Below are positions 1 through 8,513 of a DNA stretch of 24,896 bases, one piece after another. The translations under genes were made by a program, and so were the position numbers. Within the stretch, counting starts at the first letter, position 1. The number at the start of each line of letters is the position of its first letter. The stretch lies in assembly GCA_025997275.1 (NCBI GenBank), contig BNUJ01000008.1:1-24896 (forward strand), written 5' to 3'. The notes below the pieces were generated by a model. The model saw only the letters and a program-made list of their open reading frames with translations, had not been told where the DNA came from and did no database searches. This DNA comes from Deferribacterales bacterium. Its GTDB lineage: Bacteria > Chrysiogenota > Deferribacteres > Deferribacterales > JAISNW01.

Positions 1-419
1 GTTTCACCAAAAAAGAGGTGTCTCTGCTCCGTAAAGAATATGAAAAGCTAGAACGCAATATTGGCGGGATAAGGGAGATGCACAACATCCCCGATGTGCT
101 GTTCATAATTGATATAAAGATGGAAGCAAACGCTATCCACGAGGCACAGCTATTGGAGCTACCGATAGTGGCTATTGTTGATACCAATTGCGACCCCGAA
201 CAGGTTGATTTCCCGATACCGGGCAACGACGATGCTATCCGCGCATGCCAGCTTATAGCTGGACGTATAGCCGATGCAATTGTTGAGGGCAGAGTTGGTC
301 GCGATGAAGAACTATTAGGCGAAGTGCGCGCTGCAGCGGCTGATGACGATATCCCCGATGAAGAGATTATCCGTAGCGCAGAAACTGCTAAAGAAATAAA
401 AGAAGACGTTGAGGTTTAA
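1..419 (+). CDS. rpsB: 30S ribosomal protein S2, C-terminal part (partial at window edge)
   Basis: This is the C-terminal part of the small-subunit ribosomal protein S2, which binds late to the 30S body and helps recruit S1. The frame is open from base 3 and its first residues, FTKKEV, are inside the protein, so the start lies outside the window. About 139 residues remain. Diagnostic S2 blocks are visible: KLERNIGGI, the stretch PDVLFIIDIKMEANAIHEA, and LPIVAIVDTNCDP followed by PIPGNDDAIRA. The tail is acidic, as in many S2 proteins. The stop codon lies one base before the start of tsf, matching the near-universal rpsB-tsf operon. The identification is secure; only the 5' end is missing. Confidence 0.97.
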   Translation, partial: FTKKEVSLLRKEYEKLERNIGGIREMHNIPDVLFIIDIKMEANAIHEAQLLELPIVAIVDTNCDPEQVDFPIPGNDDAIRACQLIAGRIADAIVEGRVGRDEELLGEVRAAAADDDIPDEEIIRSAETAKEIKEDVEV

Positions 420-420
420 C

Positions 421-1086
421 ATGGCAGAAATCAGTGCAAGCATAGTAAAGGATTTAAGAGAAAAGACTGGCACCGGAATGATGGACTGCAAGAAAGCGCT
501 GGTTGAAGTGGGTGGCGACTTTGACAAGGCAGTGGAATATCTGCGTAAGAAAGGACTGTCCGATGCTGCCAAAAAGTCATCTAGGGTGGCTGCAGACGGG
601 CGTGTCCATGCATATATTCACGGAGACGGACGCATAGGCGTGCTGGTTGAGGTGAACTGTGAAACTGATTTCGTGGCTAAAACACCTGAGTTTCAAGAAC
701 TTTGCAATGATATAGCCCTGCAAATCTGTGGCAATAACCCTATCGCCATTAGTGAAGACGACATAACCCCCGCACTGCTTGTCAAAGAGCAAGAGATATA
801 CACTGCTAAAGCAAAGGAGAGCGGCAAACCTGATAATATAATCGCCAAAATTGTTGATGGGCAGATGAACAAATTTAAGGCTGAGTCTGCACTGCTGTCC
901 CAGCCATTCTTGAAGAATCCTGACATAACGGTGAACGAACATCTTGTCAACAAAATCGCTAAGATTGGCGAAAAGATTAGCATCCGCCGTTTTGTCCGCT
1001 ATCAGCTAGGCGAGGGGATAGAGAAGGTCGCTGGCGACTTTGTGTCAGAGGTTATGGCACAGGTAGGGCAGGCTAACCAAAGGTAG
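421..1086 (+). CDS. tsf: Elongation factor Ts
   Basis: EF-Ts is the guanine-nucleotide exchange factor that regenerates EF-Tu-GTP in the cytoplasm. The protein is 221 residues and starts at the ATG one base after the rpsB stop. A GAGG at 410-413 inside rpsB can serve as its ribosome-binding site. An in-frame ATG at 409 is less likely because it sits inside rpsB and would add four residues before the family-typical MAEIS start. The UBA-like N-terminus with TGTGMMDCKKAL (about residues 16-27) and the TDFVA loop that contacts the EF-Tu GTP-binding region (residues 82-86) are both present. The length is shorter than the roughly 280-residue enterobacterial protein, so the core is of the compact type seen in several phyla. 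The next gene is korC-like rather than the common pyrH. Confidence 0.97.
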   Translation: MAEISASIVKDLREKTGTGMMDCKKALVEVGGDFDKAVEYLRKKGLSDAAKKSSRVAADGRVHAYIHGDGRIGVLVEVNCETDFVAKTPEFQELCNDIALQICGNNPIAISEDDITPALLVKEQEIYTAKAKESGKPDNIIAKIVDGQMNKFKAESALLSQPFLKNPDITVNEHLVNKIAKIGEKISIRRFVRYQLGEGIEKVAGDFVSEVMAQVGQANQR

Positions 1087-1099
1087 GACACTATGGTGT

Positions 1100-1639
1100 G
1101 TGCTTATGCGTAAAGAAATCAGGCTATCAGGCTCTGGCGGGCAGGGAGTTATCACTGCGGGGATAATTCTAGCCCGTGCAGCATCTATATACGACAATGT
1201 GAACTCCATTCAGTCGCAATCCTATGGTCCTGAGGCTCGTGGCGGAGCTAGCAAAGCAGAGGTTATCATCAGCGACTCAGAGATAAACTATCCAAAGGTG
1301 GAGTCCCCTAACCTGCTAATGGCTCTGACACAAGAGGCACTGGACAAATATGCAACTGATTTGCAGCCAGATGCCGTTATAATAGTTGACCCGCTCCTAG
1401 TACAAAACACACCCGACAAATATAAAGTCTATAATATACCGGTCATGGACTCGGCACAGAGTGTATTCGGCTCATCGCTTGGGGCTAATATCATATCGCT
1501 AGGCGCACTCAACCGCATATATAACGCTGTCTCTGATGATGCACTTAAACGTGCAGTAGCAGACAGCATACCAAAAGCAGTTGAAGCTAATATAAAAGCC
1601 CTTGAAGTGGGGCGTGAACTTGCAGAACGAGTCCTATAA
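1100..1639 (+). CDS. korC: 2-oxoacid:acceptor oxidoreductase gamma subunit (KorC-type)
   Basis: This is the gamma (catalytic-domain III) subunit of a ferredoxin-dependent 2-oxoacid oxidoreductase. 2-Oxoglutarate to succinyl-CoA is the most likely reaction, but pyruvate or another 2-oxoacid cannot be excluded. The protein is about 179 residues, the normal size of a separate gamma chain. The family signature GSGGQGVITAGIILARAA lies near residues 11-28, and QSYGPEARGGASKAEVIIS follows. The start is either GTG at 1100 or ATG at 1106; GGTAGG at 1082-1087 lies upstream of both. The alpha, beta and ferredoxin subunits are not in the window, so this subunit is encoded apart from its partners or they lie elsewhere. 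It overlaps the next gene, which suggests translational coupling. Confidence 0.85.
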   Translation: MLMRKEIRLSGSGGQGVITAGIILARAASIYDNVNSIQSQSYGPEARGGASKAEVIISDSEINYPKVESPNLLMALTQEALDKYATDLQPDAVIIVDPLLVQNTPDKYKVYNIPVMDSAQSVFGSSLGANIISLGALNRIYNAVSDDALKRAVADSIPKAVEANIKALEVGRELAERVL

Positions 1640-1913
1640 ACAGGCATATTATCACGCCGTTCGCCGCGCAATATTAGAAAATGAAACCATCCTAAAGGGT
1701 TTTATGGAGAATGTTGCGGTCAACTACAATAATACCGATATTACCCTGCTTGATGAACTCTTGGTTGCTATCACCGACAACGATTTGATGGATTTGCTGA
1801 TAAAACGCACCCTGCCTAATAACTACGGGGAACAATACCGCAACGTGTTGGCTGATATATTAAACTACGCAGATATATGTCGTGCGGAGGGCGTGAAAAT
1901 CTATGCCCGATAA
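1614..1913 (+). CDS. SdhE-like (succinate dehydrogenase/fumarate reductase FAD assembly factor) protein
   Basis: This is a small helical protein of about 99 residues. It resembles the SdhE/SDHAF2 family, which promotes covalent flavinylation of SdhA or FrdA. The evidence is positional. An R-R-A-I-L-E-N-E block stands where SdhE has R-R-G-x-x-E-[LM]-D, followed by a hydrophobic helix, LLDELLVAITDNDLMDLLIKRTLP, which matches the L..LL...D.DL..W/LL pattern. The glycine of the RGxxE motif is alanine here, so the assignment is tentative. The start is uncertain: GTG at 1614 or TTG at 1620 (GGGG at 1609-1612) are best, and all starts lie inside korC. The gene overlaps mtnA by 11 bases. The neighbouring ferredoxin 2-oxoacid oxidoreductase fits a shared role in a reductive or partial TCA cycle, but this is inference. 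Confidence 0.55.
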   Translation: MNLQNESYKQAYYHAVRRAILENETILKGFMENVAVNYNNTDITLLDELLVAITDNDLMDLLIKRTLPNNYGEQYRNVLADILNYADICRAEGVKIYAR

Positions 1914-2928
1914 GATTGCAATACCCAGAACGCTATACTGGGACGATAACGCCCTCACCATACTAGACCAAACGGCTCTGCCAGAACGAGTTTCTTATGA
2001 AAAACAAACTGGCATAAAACAGGTGTGGGAGTCCATACACGCATTAAAGGTGCGCGGAGCACCTGCAATAGGCGTTGCAGCGGCTTACGGCGCACTTACG
2101 GGGCTGTTTGCTAACCTCGCCCTGCCCGTAAATGAATTTAGAGAGTTATTTATAGAGCAGGCAAATTACATCAATACATCGCGCCCCACGGCAGTCAACC
2201 TATCGCGTTCAATCAATATAATGGCTACACTTGCGAAGTCCAGCAAAGCCACCAGCGCAAAACAGCTCTACGATGAGTTAGTCGCATGTGCAAAAACTAT
2301 CCATAATGAAGATATTGAGATGTGCCGCAAGATTGGCGAGGTGGGTGCACCGCTAATAAAAGACAACTGCACTATACACACCCACTGCAATGCCGGTGCA
2401 CTAGCAACATCGGGCATAGGCACGGCGTTAGCACCTATGTATGTGGCTCACGAAAACGGGATTAAGTTCAAGGTCTATGCTGATGAAACACGCCCACTGC
2501 TGCAGGGTGGCAGACTCACCGCATGGGAGCTACACCAGTCGGGCATAGATGTAGCACTTATATGCGACAATATGGTAGCTGATGTGTTCAGCAGGGGCAA
2601 AGTCAATCTATCTATTGTCGGCTGTGATAGAGTTGCTGCAAACGGCGACACTGCCAACAAGATAGGCACACTGGGAGTGGCTATCATAGCTAAACGTTAT
2701 AATGTGCCGTTCTACGTGGCATGTCCGTCATCTACCATAGACTTTAACATCGCAAGCGGAGCAGAGATACCCATAGAAGAGCGAGACGGGCACGAAATTA
2801 GCAAGCTATTTAACACTTATAATCCCGCATTTGACGTGACGCCTAACGAGCTAATAACAGGCTTTATCACTGAAAAGGGGACTATAATGCCCCCTTTCGC
2901 TGTGAACTTGAAACTATTGAGACACTAG
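1903..2928 (+). CDS. mtnA: S-methyl-5-thioribose-1-phosphate isomerase
   Basis: MtnA converts 5-methylthioribose-1-phosphate to methylthioribulose-1-phosphate in the methionine salvage pathway. The 341-residue length is typical. It belongs to the eIF2B-like superfamily, and the residues separating MtnA from eIF2B subunits are present: RGAPAIG at 51-57, the catalytic cysteine C162 in HCNAGALATSG, the ETRPLLQGGRLTAWEL block near 195-210, and the catalytic aspartate D242 in GCDRVAANGDTANKIGT. The ATG overlaps the end of the SdhE-like gene, with GCGGAGG about 12 bases upstream. No other methionine-salvage gene (mtnK, mtnB, mtnC) is in the window, so the pathway is scattered or truncated in this genome. 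The adjacent heptosyltransferase starts three bases after the stop. Confidence 0.95.
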   Translation: MPDKIAIPRTLYWDDNALTILDQTALPERVSYEKQTGIKQVWESIHALKVRGAPAIGVAAAYGALTGLFANLALPVNEFRELFIEQANYINTSRPTAVNLSRSINIMATLAKSSKATSAKQLYDELVACAKTIHNEDIEMCRKIGEVGAPLIKDNCTIHTHCNAGALATSGIGTALAPMYVAHENGIKFKVYADETRPLLQGGRLTAWELHQSGIDVALICDNMVADVFSRGKVNLSIVGCDRVAANGDTANKIGTLGVAIIAKRYNVPFYVACPSSTIDFNIASGAEIPIEERDGHEISKLFNTYNPAFDVTPNELITGFITEKGTIMPPFAVNLKLLRH

Positions 2929-2931
2929 CCG

Positions 2932-3984
2932 ATGAATGAGCTGTCTAGTGCAAAACGAATACTGGTGTTCAATCCATCCTTCATAGGGGATGCAATACTT
3001 ACAACGCCACTGATAAAGGCAATACGTAAACTGGCACCAAATGCACAGATAGACCTTTGCATCCGCCCAGAGAGTGCACCACTCCTGAAAAAAATCTCTC
3101 TATTTAACGTGCTTACTTATGATAAATACGGGACAGATAAAGGGTTAAATGGTTTTATTCGCCTAGCCACGCGCTTGAAAGCTGCTGAATACGATATAGC
3201 ATTTGTCTTGCATAAATCGTTCCGCTCTACGCTACTGATGAAACTTGCCAAAATACCACTACTAATTGGCTACAAGCAGGCGGCACTATCATTCTTACTA
3301 GATAAACGCACTAACCGCGATATGAGCCTACACGAGGTAGAACGCTGCCTGTCGCTACTTGTGCTAATGATGAAAAACTACACTTTATCTGATGCTAAGA
3401 CGTTGGGGGGGCTACCGCTCACACACCTTGATGAAAGATACTATAACAACTTAAAAGATTATTATAAGGTGATATGCGGTGGCAAGCGGGTGGTAGGGCT
3501 ATGTCCCGGCAGCACGTGGAACACCAAGATGTGGTGTGCAGACTCCTTTGTGCAGTTAGCGCAAAAGCTCCATACTATCGGGTTTGCTGTGGCTATTATC
3601 GGCGGTCCAAGCGATGTATTTGCTACTGACACAGTAAGGACTAAACTTGATTTTGAATATTTTGATTTTGCTAATAAAGTTCCCTTTGAGCTAATCCCTG
3701 CGGTAATCAAATCGCTTGACGTGCTTGTCTGCAACGATAGCGCACCGCTGCACATCGCAGTCAGCCAATCTGTGCCAGTCGTAGCAATATTCGGTGCAAC
3801 CGTGCCTAGTCTCGGTTTTGCCCCCTACGGGAGTAGCAGATACGTCATAGTAGAGGACACTACACTTGACTGCCGCCCGTGCGGACCACACGGAAGCAAA
3901 AGCTGCCCACAGAAACACTTCAAATGTATGAATAATATCAGCCCTGAAAAGGTTGTGAACGCAATGCTATATTTACTTGAATAA
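2932..3984 (+). CDS. waaF: Lipopolysaccharide heptosyltransferase family protein (GT9, WaaF-like)
   Basis: This is a glycosyltransferase family 9 enzyme of about 350 residues that transfers heptose from ADP-heptose to the LPS inner core at the cytoplasmic face of the inner membrane. Family features are the N-terminal ILVFNPSFIGDAILTTPLI (residues 10-28), the nucleotide-sugar-binding CPGSTWNTKMW (191-201), GGPSD, and the C-terminal CNDSAPLHIAVSQSVPVVAIFGAT block followed by a cysteine-bearing CRPCGPHG segment common in heptosyltransferase II. Whether it is II (WaaF) or another GT9 member (WaaC, WaaQ) is not fully settled; the GST and cysteine-rich tail favour WaaF. Its stop codon directly abuts the stop codon of the convergent FkbH-type gene, leaving no room for a terminator between them. 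Confidence 0.85.
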   Translation: MNELSSAKRILVFNPSFIGDAILTTPLIKAIRKLAPNAQIDLCIRPESAPLLKKISLFNVLTYDKYGTDKGLNGFIRLATRLKAAEYDIAFVLHKSFRSTLLMKLAKIPLLIGYKQAALSFLLDKRTNRDMSLHEVERCLSLLVLMMKNYTLSDAKTLGGLPLTHLDERYYNNLKDYYKVICGGKRVVGLCPGSTWNTKMWCADSFVQLAQKLHTIGFAVAIIGGPSDVFATDTVRTKLDFEYFDFANKVPFELIPAVIKSLDVLVCNDSAPLHIAVSQSVPVVAIFGATVPSLGFAPYGSSRYVIVEDTTLDCRPCGPHGSKSCPQKHFKCMNNISPEKVVNAMLYLLE

Positions 3985-5760
3985 TCAAGTTTTTATTACA
4001 TTATTTTTAGTGCTATGGTTTGCCGTTTTATACTCCCACGTGCTGGTGCCATCAGCAACTTCATTAGTTTTAGTGAACCCTAGTTCCCCATAAAACTCTT
4101 TAACCATAGTGTTTTTATCAGTAGGATAGTAATAGCCTATAATAGTCTCTACATTAGACTGCACCGCCAGCTGGACGAGTTTATCAAACATAGCATATTC
4201 TAGCCCGCGTTTCAGAACACGGCAGCTCATCAGCCACAGCTCTACCTCTAGCTTGCCACCGCCTTTGCGCCCAATTATAACCGATACTAGCCCATTGTCG
4301 CCAAACTTATCGGTGAGCTTGCCATACAGCGCGATGTAATCAGCAGAGCTTGCAATCGCCGTAATCTGGGCTTCAGTATAGCGTCTAGTGGTCAAGTTAA
4401 ACTGGTTTGTCTTATTAGCTAGCTGGGCTATGCGGCTGATATAGAGCTGCTCAAATGGGGCGATGGTAGCAACCATACCAAGCGAGCATAAAAAATCATC
4501 GTAATTACTAAACTGCCCCTGCTGCTGCTGCCTTCTAGCATTATCAAGATACATCTGCCCCCTGCTTAAATCGTCAGCCGTAAGGGTGGTCACCTCAAAA
4601 TACCCTGCACCATCTAGCACCTTAATATAATCGTTCGCACTGGCAAGCTCCGGCACGGCTACCGTAGTGACATTCTCCTTAACGAGCATACGCTCTGCAG
4701 GGTTATCATCTATAAACACAAGGCTGTCCAGCCCAATATTCAGAGTGCTGGCAATAGCGCGGACGTTAATATCTTTGCTGTCCCAGTTAGCCTTTATCAC
4801 TGCAAAGTCGTCTGACTTTAACACGCCGTCAGGGTGATTCAAACCGAGCATAGCATTATTTTCATCATTTTTAGAGGCGATGTTTAGAAGTATCCCTAAA
4901 TCTTTATGCGCCTTTATATACCGCTGGAACTCGCTGTAGCCCTCACCTGCGGCGTTATCTTCCCCCACCAGTATCCCATTCACACCATCATCGCCTATTA
5001 CTCCACCCCATAAAGTGTCGTCAAGGTCTAAAACAAAGGCTTTCTTGTTTTTGCCATAGATTGATTTAATAATGTTTGCTACGCTGAACGCCAACTCTGG
5101 CATTGCAGAGACCGCCATAGCACACTTAAACATATACCAAGCGGAGTTGTCATGCCAGCTGGCAAGCCCAAATGAGGCTGACAAATAGTCTATATCGTTT
5201 ATATAAAAGTTTTTACCGGCTTGAGCATACTTGTAAAAACACTGGTTTAGCCGCGATACAAAGTTTGATGCGCCGTGAACATCGCTGACATCACTATTGC
5301 CCATAAGACGCCAGATAGGACGCTCAAAATTATTCTGAATGATAGGGCAACGACAGGCATTCGCTAGCCTTTCCCACATAGTCTTAAAATGATTGAACTG
5401 CTTTTCAAGCTTATTATCAATATCCACACCAGAGTCGCCCATAGCGGGTAGCTCTGTTATGTTCCTAAACGTGGTATGAATAAATATAATATCAGGCTTA
5501 AATGCAGGTAAATCCTCGCTAAACATAGCCGTCTGCCAATATTGCGCATATTCTGATTCATAAAAAATCGGCAATATTCCGTTGGTCAGCAGAAAAATCT
5601 CAAGTAGCTCCTTGATGCTCGCCGTAGTGGAGCCACCTAGTATGGCAACCTTTTTCTCAATAAATATGCCCGCTCCCGCCTGAGAACGCAACCCCCGCAG
5701 GATAGATTTGCGTTTCTTTATAAGCTCGTCAGCGTCAAATGGATACTGCCCGTGAAACAT
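3985..5760 (-). CDS. FkbH-type HAD-IIIC domain protein with GNAT acetyltransferase domain
   Basis: This 591-residue protein belongs to the FkbH/HAD-IIIC family. These proteins activate or transfer glyceryl-like groups in polyketide pathways, or act in surface polysaccharide modification. The order is an N-terminal SGNH-like region (GGSTT at 42-46), a HAD phosphatase core with motif I DLDDTLWGG (245-253), motif II IASKND (294-299), a motif III lysine near 324 and motif IV FIDDNPAE (349-356), then a GNAT-like domain (about 430-580). The frame stays open upstream to 5973, but I place the start at the ATG at 5758-5760. Upstream residues resemble no domain and would cross the divergent TPR gene. 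No Shine-Dalgarno is seen; a -10 box sits 6 bases before the ATG, so the mRNA may be leaderless. No acyl-carrier-protein gene is nearby. The LPS-gene context suggests a sugar or lipid modification role, as inference. Confidence 0.85.
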   Translation of the reverse strand: MFHGQYPFDADELIKKRKSILRGLRSQAGAGIFIEKKVAILGGSTTASIKELLEIFLLTNGILPIFYESEYAQYWQTAMFSEDLPAFKPDIIFIHTTFRNITELPAMGDSGVDIDNKLEKQFNHFKTMWERLANACRCPIIQNNFERPIWRLMGNSDVSDVHGASNFVSRLNQCFYKYAQAGKNFYINDIDYLSASFGLASWHDNSAWYMFKCAMAVSAMPELAFSVANIIKSIYGKNKKAFVLDLDDTLWGGVIGDDGVNGILVGEDNAAGEGYSEFQRYIKAHKDLGILLNIASKNDENNAMLGLNHPDGVLKSDDFAVIKANWDSKDINVRAIASTLNIGLDSLVFIDDNPAERMLVKENVTTVAVPELASANDYIKVLDGAGYFEVTTLTADDLSRGQMYLDNARRQQQQGQFSNYDDFLCSLGMVATIAPFEQLYISRIAQLANKTNQFNLTTRRYTEAQITAIASSADYIALYGKLTDKFGDNGLVSVIIGRKGGGKLEVELWLMSCRVLKRGLEYAMFDKLVQLAVQSNVETIIGYYYPTDKNTMVKEFYGELGFTKTNEVADGTSTWEYKTANHSTKNNVIKT

Positions 5761-5766
5761 ACATAC

Positions 5767-5796
5767 ACTATAGCACAACAACTTTTTCCTTGCCAA
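5767..5796 (-). promoter_or_regulatory. Sigma-70-type promoter of the FkbH-type gene, predicted leaderless start
   Basis: Read on the minus strand, a TTGGCA -35 box (plus 5791-5796) is separated by 18 bases from a TATAGT -10 box (plus 5767-5772). Only six bases lie between the -10 box and the ATG at 5760, so transcription would begin at or within one or two bases of the start codon. No ribosome-binding site could then be in the transcript. The boxes are clear by eye; the leaderless conclusion is inference from spacing. Confidence 0.6.
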
Positions 5797-5828
5797 TCCC
5801 TTATGATTGATATTGATTATTTTTCCCC

Positions 5829-5857
5829 TTGCAAAATAGTTCGCTAGCCTGTATAAT
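5829..5857 (+). promoter_or_regulatory. Sigma-70-type promoter of the TPR-kinase pair, predicted leaderless start
   Basis: A TTGCAA -35 box (5829-5834), 17 bases of spacer and a perfect TATAAT -10 box (5852-5857) precede the ATG at 5865 by seven bases. The predicted transcription start is therefore at the A of the start codon or the base before it, and no Shine-Dalgarno precedes the gene. This mirrors the divergent promoter of the FkbH-type gene within the same 105-base intergenic region. Confidence 0.65.
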
Positions 5858-5864
5858 GGCGGGC

Positions 5865-8513
5865 ATGAGCAAGAGAGCAAGGATAGCTTTATTTGTTGCT
5901 TTTGCGGCATGTATTGCCGCCATAGAGCCGCTGGATTTACAAGCACAGGAGGTGTTGCTCCGCAAGGACGCAATCAGCACCGAGTTGTTCCTGCGCATAT
6001 CCACGCAGAGCGTATCATCTATAGAGCAAGACGGCACTAAAGTAATCGTTCACTTTAAGGATAACATAGAAAAACCATTCAATCAGCGTTTTGATGACAA
6101 ATATATCCAGTCTATCACTGGTTCAGGCAAGCAACTCATTATAACATTAAAGGGGAATACCGATTTCGGCGCATTCTACGACCCGCATGGCTTGCGATTT
6201 ATCGCCGCCCATCAACGTCAGCTTGATAACGTTCTGTTGAGCTATGGCGTAGGCGCGCCTATGTTGCGCAAAGACAATATACGTATAGAGGACCCCGCAC
6301 TTGATGCACAACTTGCACTGGCTGACAACTATAAGCGGGACAAGCGTTTCCCTGAGGCTGTGGCGATACTTCGTGGGCTTATCTCATCTAATAATCCATT
6401 CTACGCTCAAGATGCCTCATTCAGACTGGGCAGCGTGTATATGGATATGGGAGCTACAATTCCTACGGCATTTTTAGAGGCGGGACTTGCCTACGATGAA
6501 TTTGTAAAACGTTTCCCCGACAGCAATAGGGTGCTACAAGCTAAGATATTATCGGCACTGGCTAAAGAATCTAGCGGGGATATGAGTAGCGCAATATCTA
6601 CCTATCGTGATATATACGCCTATTCATCAGATATGGAGACCCGCCGCCACGCCCTAATCCGCATAGCAGAACTGTATCAGGAACTACACGACAACCCGCA
6701 TGCTATAGAGGCGTATGAGAACTACGTAAGCGTCTTTAAGGCTGAGGCTGACGATGTACGTAATATACTAGGCAAGCTCTATCTCAACGAAGAGCTGATT
6801 GATAAAGCGTATCGGCTATATGAGAATGCTTCTGTGGCAAGTGTCTCTGATATGCTAGACGATTCGCAGCTACTAGCCCTAGCCCGTGTATTTAAGGATA
6901 AAGGCGTTCCGCAGAAAGCCATTGATATATATCAGCAGCTCACCAGTAAAAGCTCACCAGAGGCGGTATCTGCTTGGGAAGATTTAGCCGAAACCTATCG
7001 CATGGTCGGCGATGTTCCGCGCCTGACAGAGGCACTAGTGAACCTAATGGCTGTGGCAGGCATCACAGAATCAGGTCTGCGCGCTAGAGTGGACTTTGCC
7101 GAGCTGAACGTTAATGCACGAACGGCTGATGAGTGGAAAGACTTCTTCGCCCCAATCTATACTGATGATGCTGAAAGCTACGGGCTACGTCCACGCACAG
7201 AGATGGTGCTCCTAAAAGCACTGCAAAACGATGGTGATGCTGTGCGCTTGGCAGCAAAGATTGATGAATACCTAGCGTTCTATGCCAATGACGAACAGAA
7301 CGCAGAGCTATCTAAACTAAAAGAACAGATGTTGTTTGACAAGGGAGTCGCATTTCAAGAAGCTAAAGAATATGAAGGTGCTGTTGTGATGTATAGACAG
7401 ATACTTGCGAGTTTCCCAGATTCTCCACACAAAGATGCTATTCAGAAAAATATAGACGATATTTATTATAGTATAGCACACGATAAATTTGATGCGGGCA
7501 ACTTCTATCAAGCGATAACAGATGTTGAGGACTGGATGGTGAACCACACCGATAACAAAACTAACCGCTGGACTGCTCTGTGGGAAGACTCAATGTATCA
7601 ATACGTCACTTCAACCGCTAGTCTATCTCCTAAAATGCTCCGCTATCGGGCACGAGTCTATCTGGCTTATGCTCCTCGTGGCAAATATGTGCGCGATATG
7701 AGGAGATTGTTAGAACAAAGTTTCTCAATGGATTTGAGCGATGCTTATGCCAGCGGAGGCAACGCAAAGCTATTAGACCTTTATCAAGAAAACTACCCAT
7801 GGCTTGACCTGTGGCCTGACCAGTCATTTAACAACAGAGCAAAGATTTTCGTTGCCAAGACGCTACTAAACGTAGGTATGCCTAACGAGGCTGCCAGACT
7901 CTACGATGATATAGTGCCTACAACCGACCCGATATATGCTAATATCGGCTATACGCTCTGCCGCAATAATGTGGTGTATAATATCAACAACCTGACGGCA
8001 GAAGAGTTTAAGACTATAGTGCAGGAAACTGCAGGCTGTAAGAAACCTGAATATACAATTGCACTGCTTGATAAATACACCGCCAATAGACCACTCGCAC
8101 TAAAGATGCGCTACGATATAGCCAAGCTCACCACTGACGATGTGAAACGTGAGGCAGAGTTTAGACATATATATCTACAACTTACTACCAATTCTGGTAA
8201 TGTTTTTGACGGCTGCGAAGAGGTCTATTTAGAAACGGGGATGCTTGAATACAAGCGCAATAACTTCACCAGTGCCCTGTCCCCATTGCAATACTATGTT
8301 GATAATACTAAAGACGATGGGCAGGATAATCAGAAAAAAGCCCAAGCGTTGTATTATATCGCCCGTTCGCTCATAAACCTGAACGAACACGACCGTGCTG
8401 TAGATTATTTCCGCCAGATAGTGGCGATGCCGGGGGAGTCCACCTATAAGGTGATGGCTCAAAGCGAATTGGAGAATGAAAAGTGGCAAAAGGGAGACGC
8501 TCAACAGGGCTAA
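5865..8513 (+). CDS. Exported tetratricopeptide-repeat protein
   Basis: This 882-residue protein is predicted to be exported to the periplasm. The start at 5865 gives a clean signal peptide (MSKRAR, then a hydrophobic stretch ending near DLQAQ, about residue 28). An upstream in-frame ATG at 5856 lies inside the -10 box. Residues about 30-125 form a beta-rich domain resembling AMIN-like envelope-binding modules. The remainder is made of helical tetratricopeptide-like repeats, for example near residues 155-200, 230-310 and 480-530, and again at the C-terminus (YYIARSLINLNEHDRAVDYFRQI). No catalytic motif is seen. The role is probably scaffolding in the cell envelope. Its 3' end overlaps the histidine kinase gene by 31 bases, so the two are translationally coupled. 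The exact function is unknown. Confidence 0.8.
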   Translation: MSKRARIALFVAFAACIAAIEPLDLQAQEVLLRKDAISTELFLRISTQSVSSIEQDGTKVIVHFKDNIEKPFNQRFDDKYIQSITGSGKQLIITLKGNTDFGAFYDPHGLRFIAAHQRQLDNVLLSYGVGAPMLRKDNIRIEDPALDAQLALADNYKRDKRFPEAVAILRGLISSNNPFYAQDASFRLGSVYMDMGATIPTAFLEAGLAYDEFVKRFPDSNRVLQAKILSALAKESSGDMSSAISTYRDIYAYSSDMETRRHALIRIAELYQELHDNPHAIEAYENYVSVFKAEADDVRNILGKLYLNEELIDKAYRLYENASVASVSDMLDDSQLLALARVFKDKGVPQKAIDIYQQLTSKSSPEAVSAWEDLAETYRMVGDVPRLTEALVNLMAVAGITESGLRARVDFAELNVNARTADEWKDFFAPIYTDDAESYGLRPRTEMVLLKALQNDGDAVRLAAKIDEYLAFYANDEQNAELSKLKEQMLFDKGVAFQEAKEYEGAVVMYRQILASFPDSPHKDAIQKNIDDIYYSIAHDKFDAGNFYQAITDVEDWMVNHTDNKTNRWTALWEDSMYQYVTSTASLSPKMLRYRARVYLAYAPRGKYVRDMRRLLEQSFSMDLSDAYASGGNAKLLDLYQENYPWLDLWPDQSFNNRAKIFVAKTLLNVGMPNEAARLYDDIVPTTDPIYANIGYTLCRNNVVYNINNLTAEEFKTIVQETAGCKKPEYTIALLDKYTANRPLALKMRYDIAKLTTDDVKREAEFRHIYLQLTTNSGNVFDGCEEVYLETGMLEYKRNNFTSALSPLQYYVDNTKDDGQDNQKKAQALYYIARSLINLNEHDRAVDYFRQIVAMPGESTYKVMAQSELENEKWQKGDAQQG

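Noticed and set aside
5761..5973. N-terminal extension of the FkbH-type gene by 71 codons
   Set aside because: The extension has no homologous-looking sequence, crosses the divergent promoter and the start of the TPR gene, and a promoter lies directly before the ATG at 5760.
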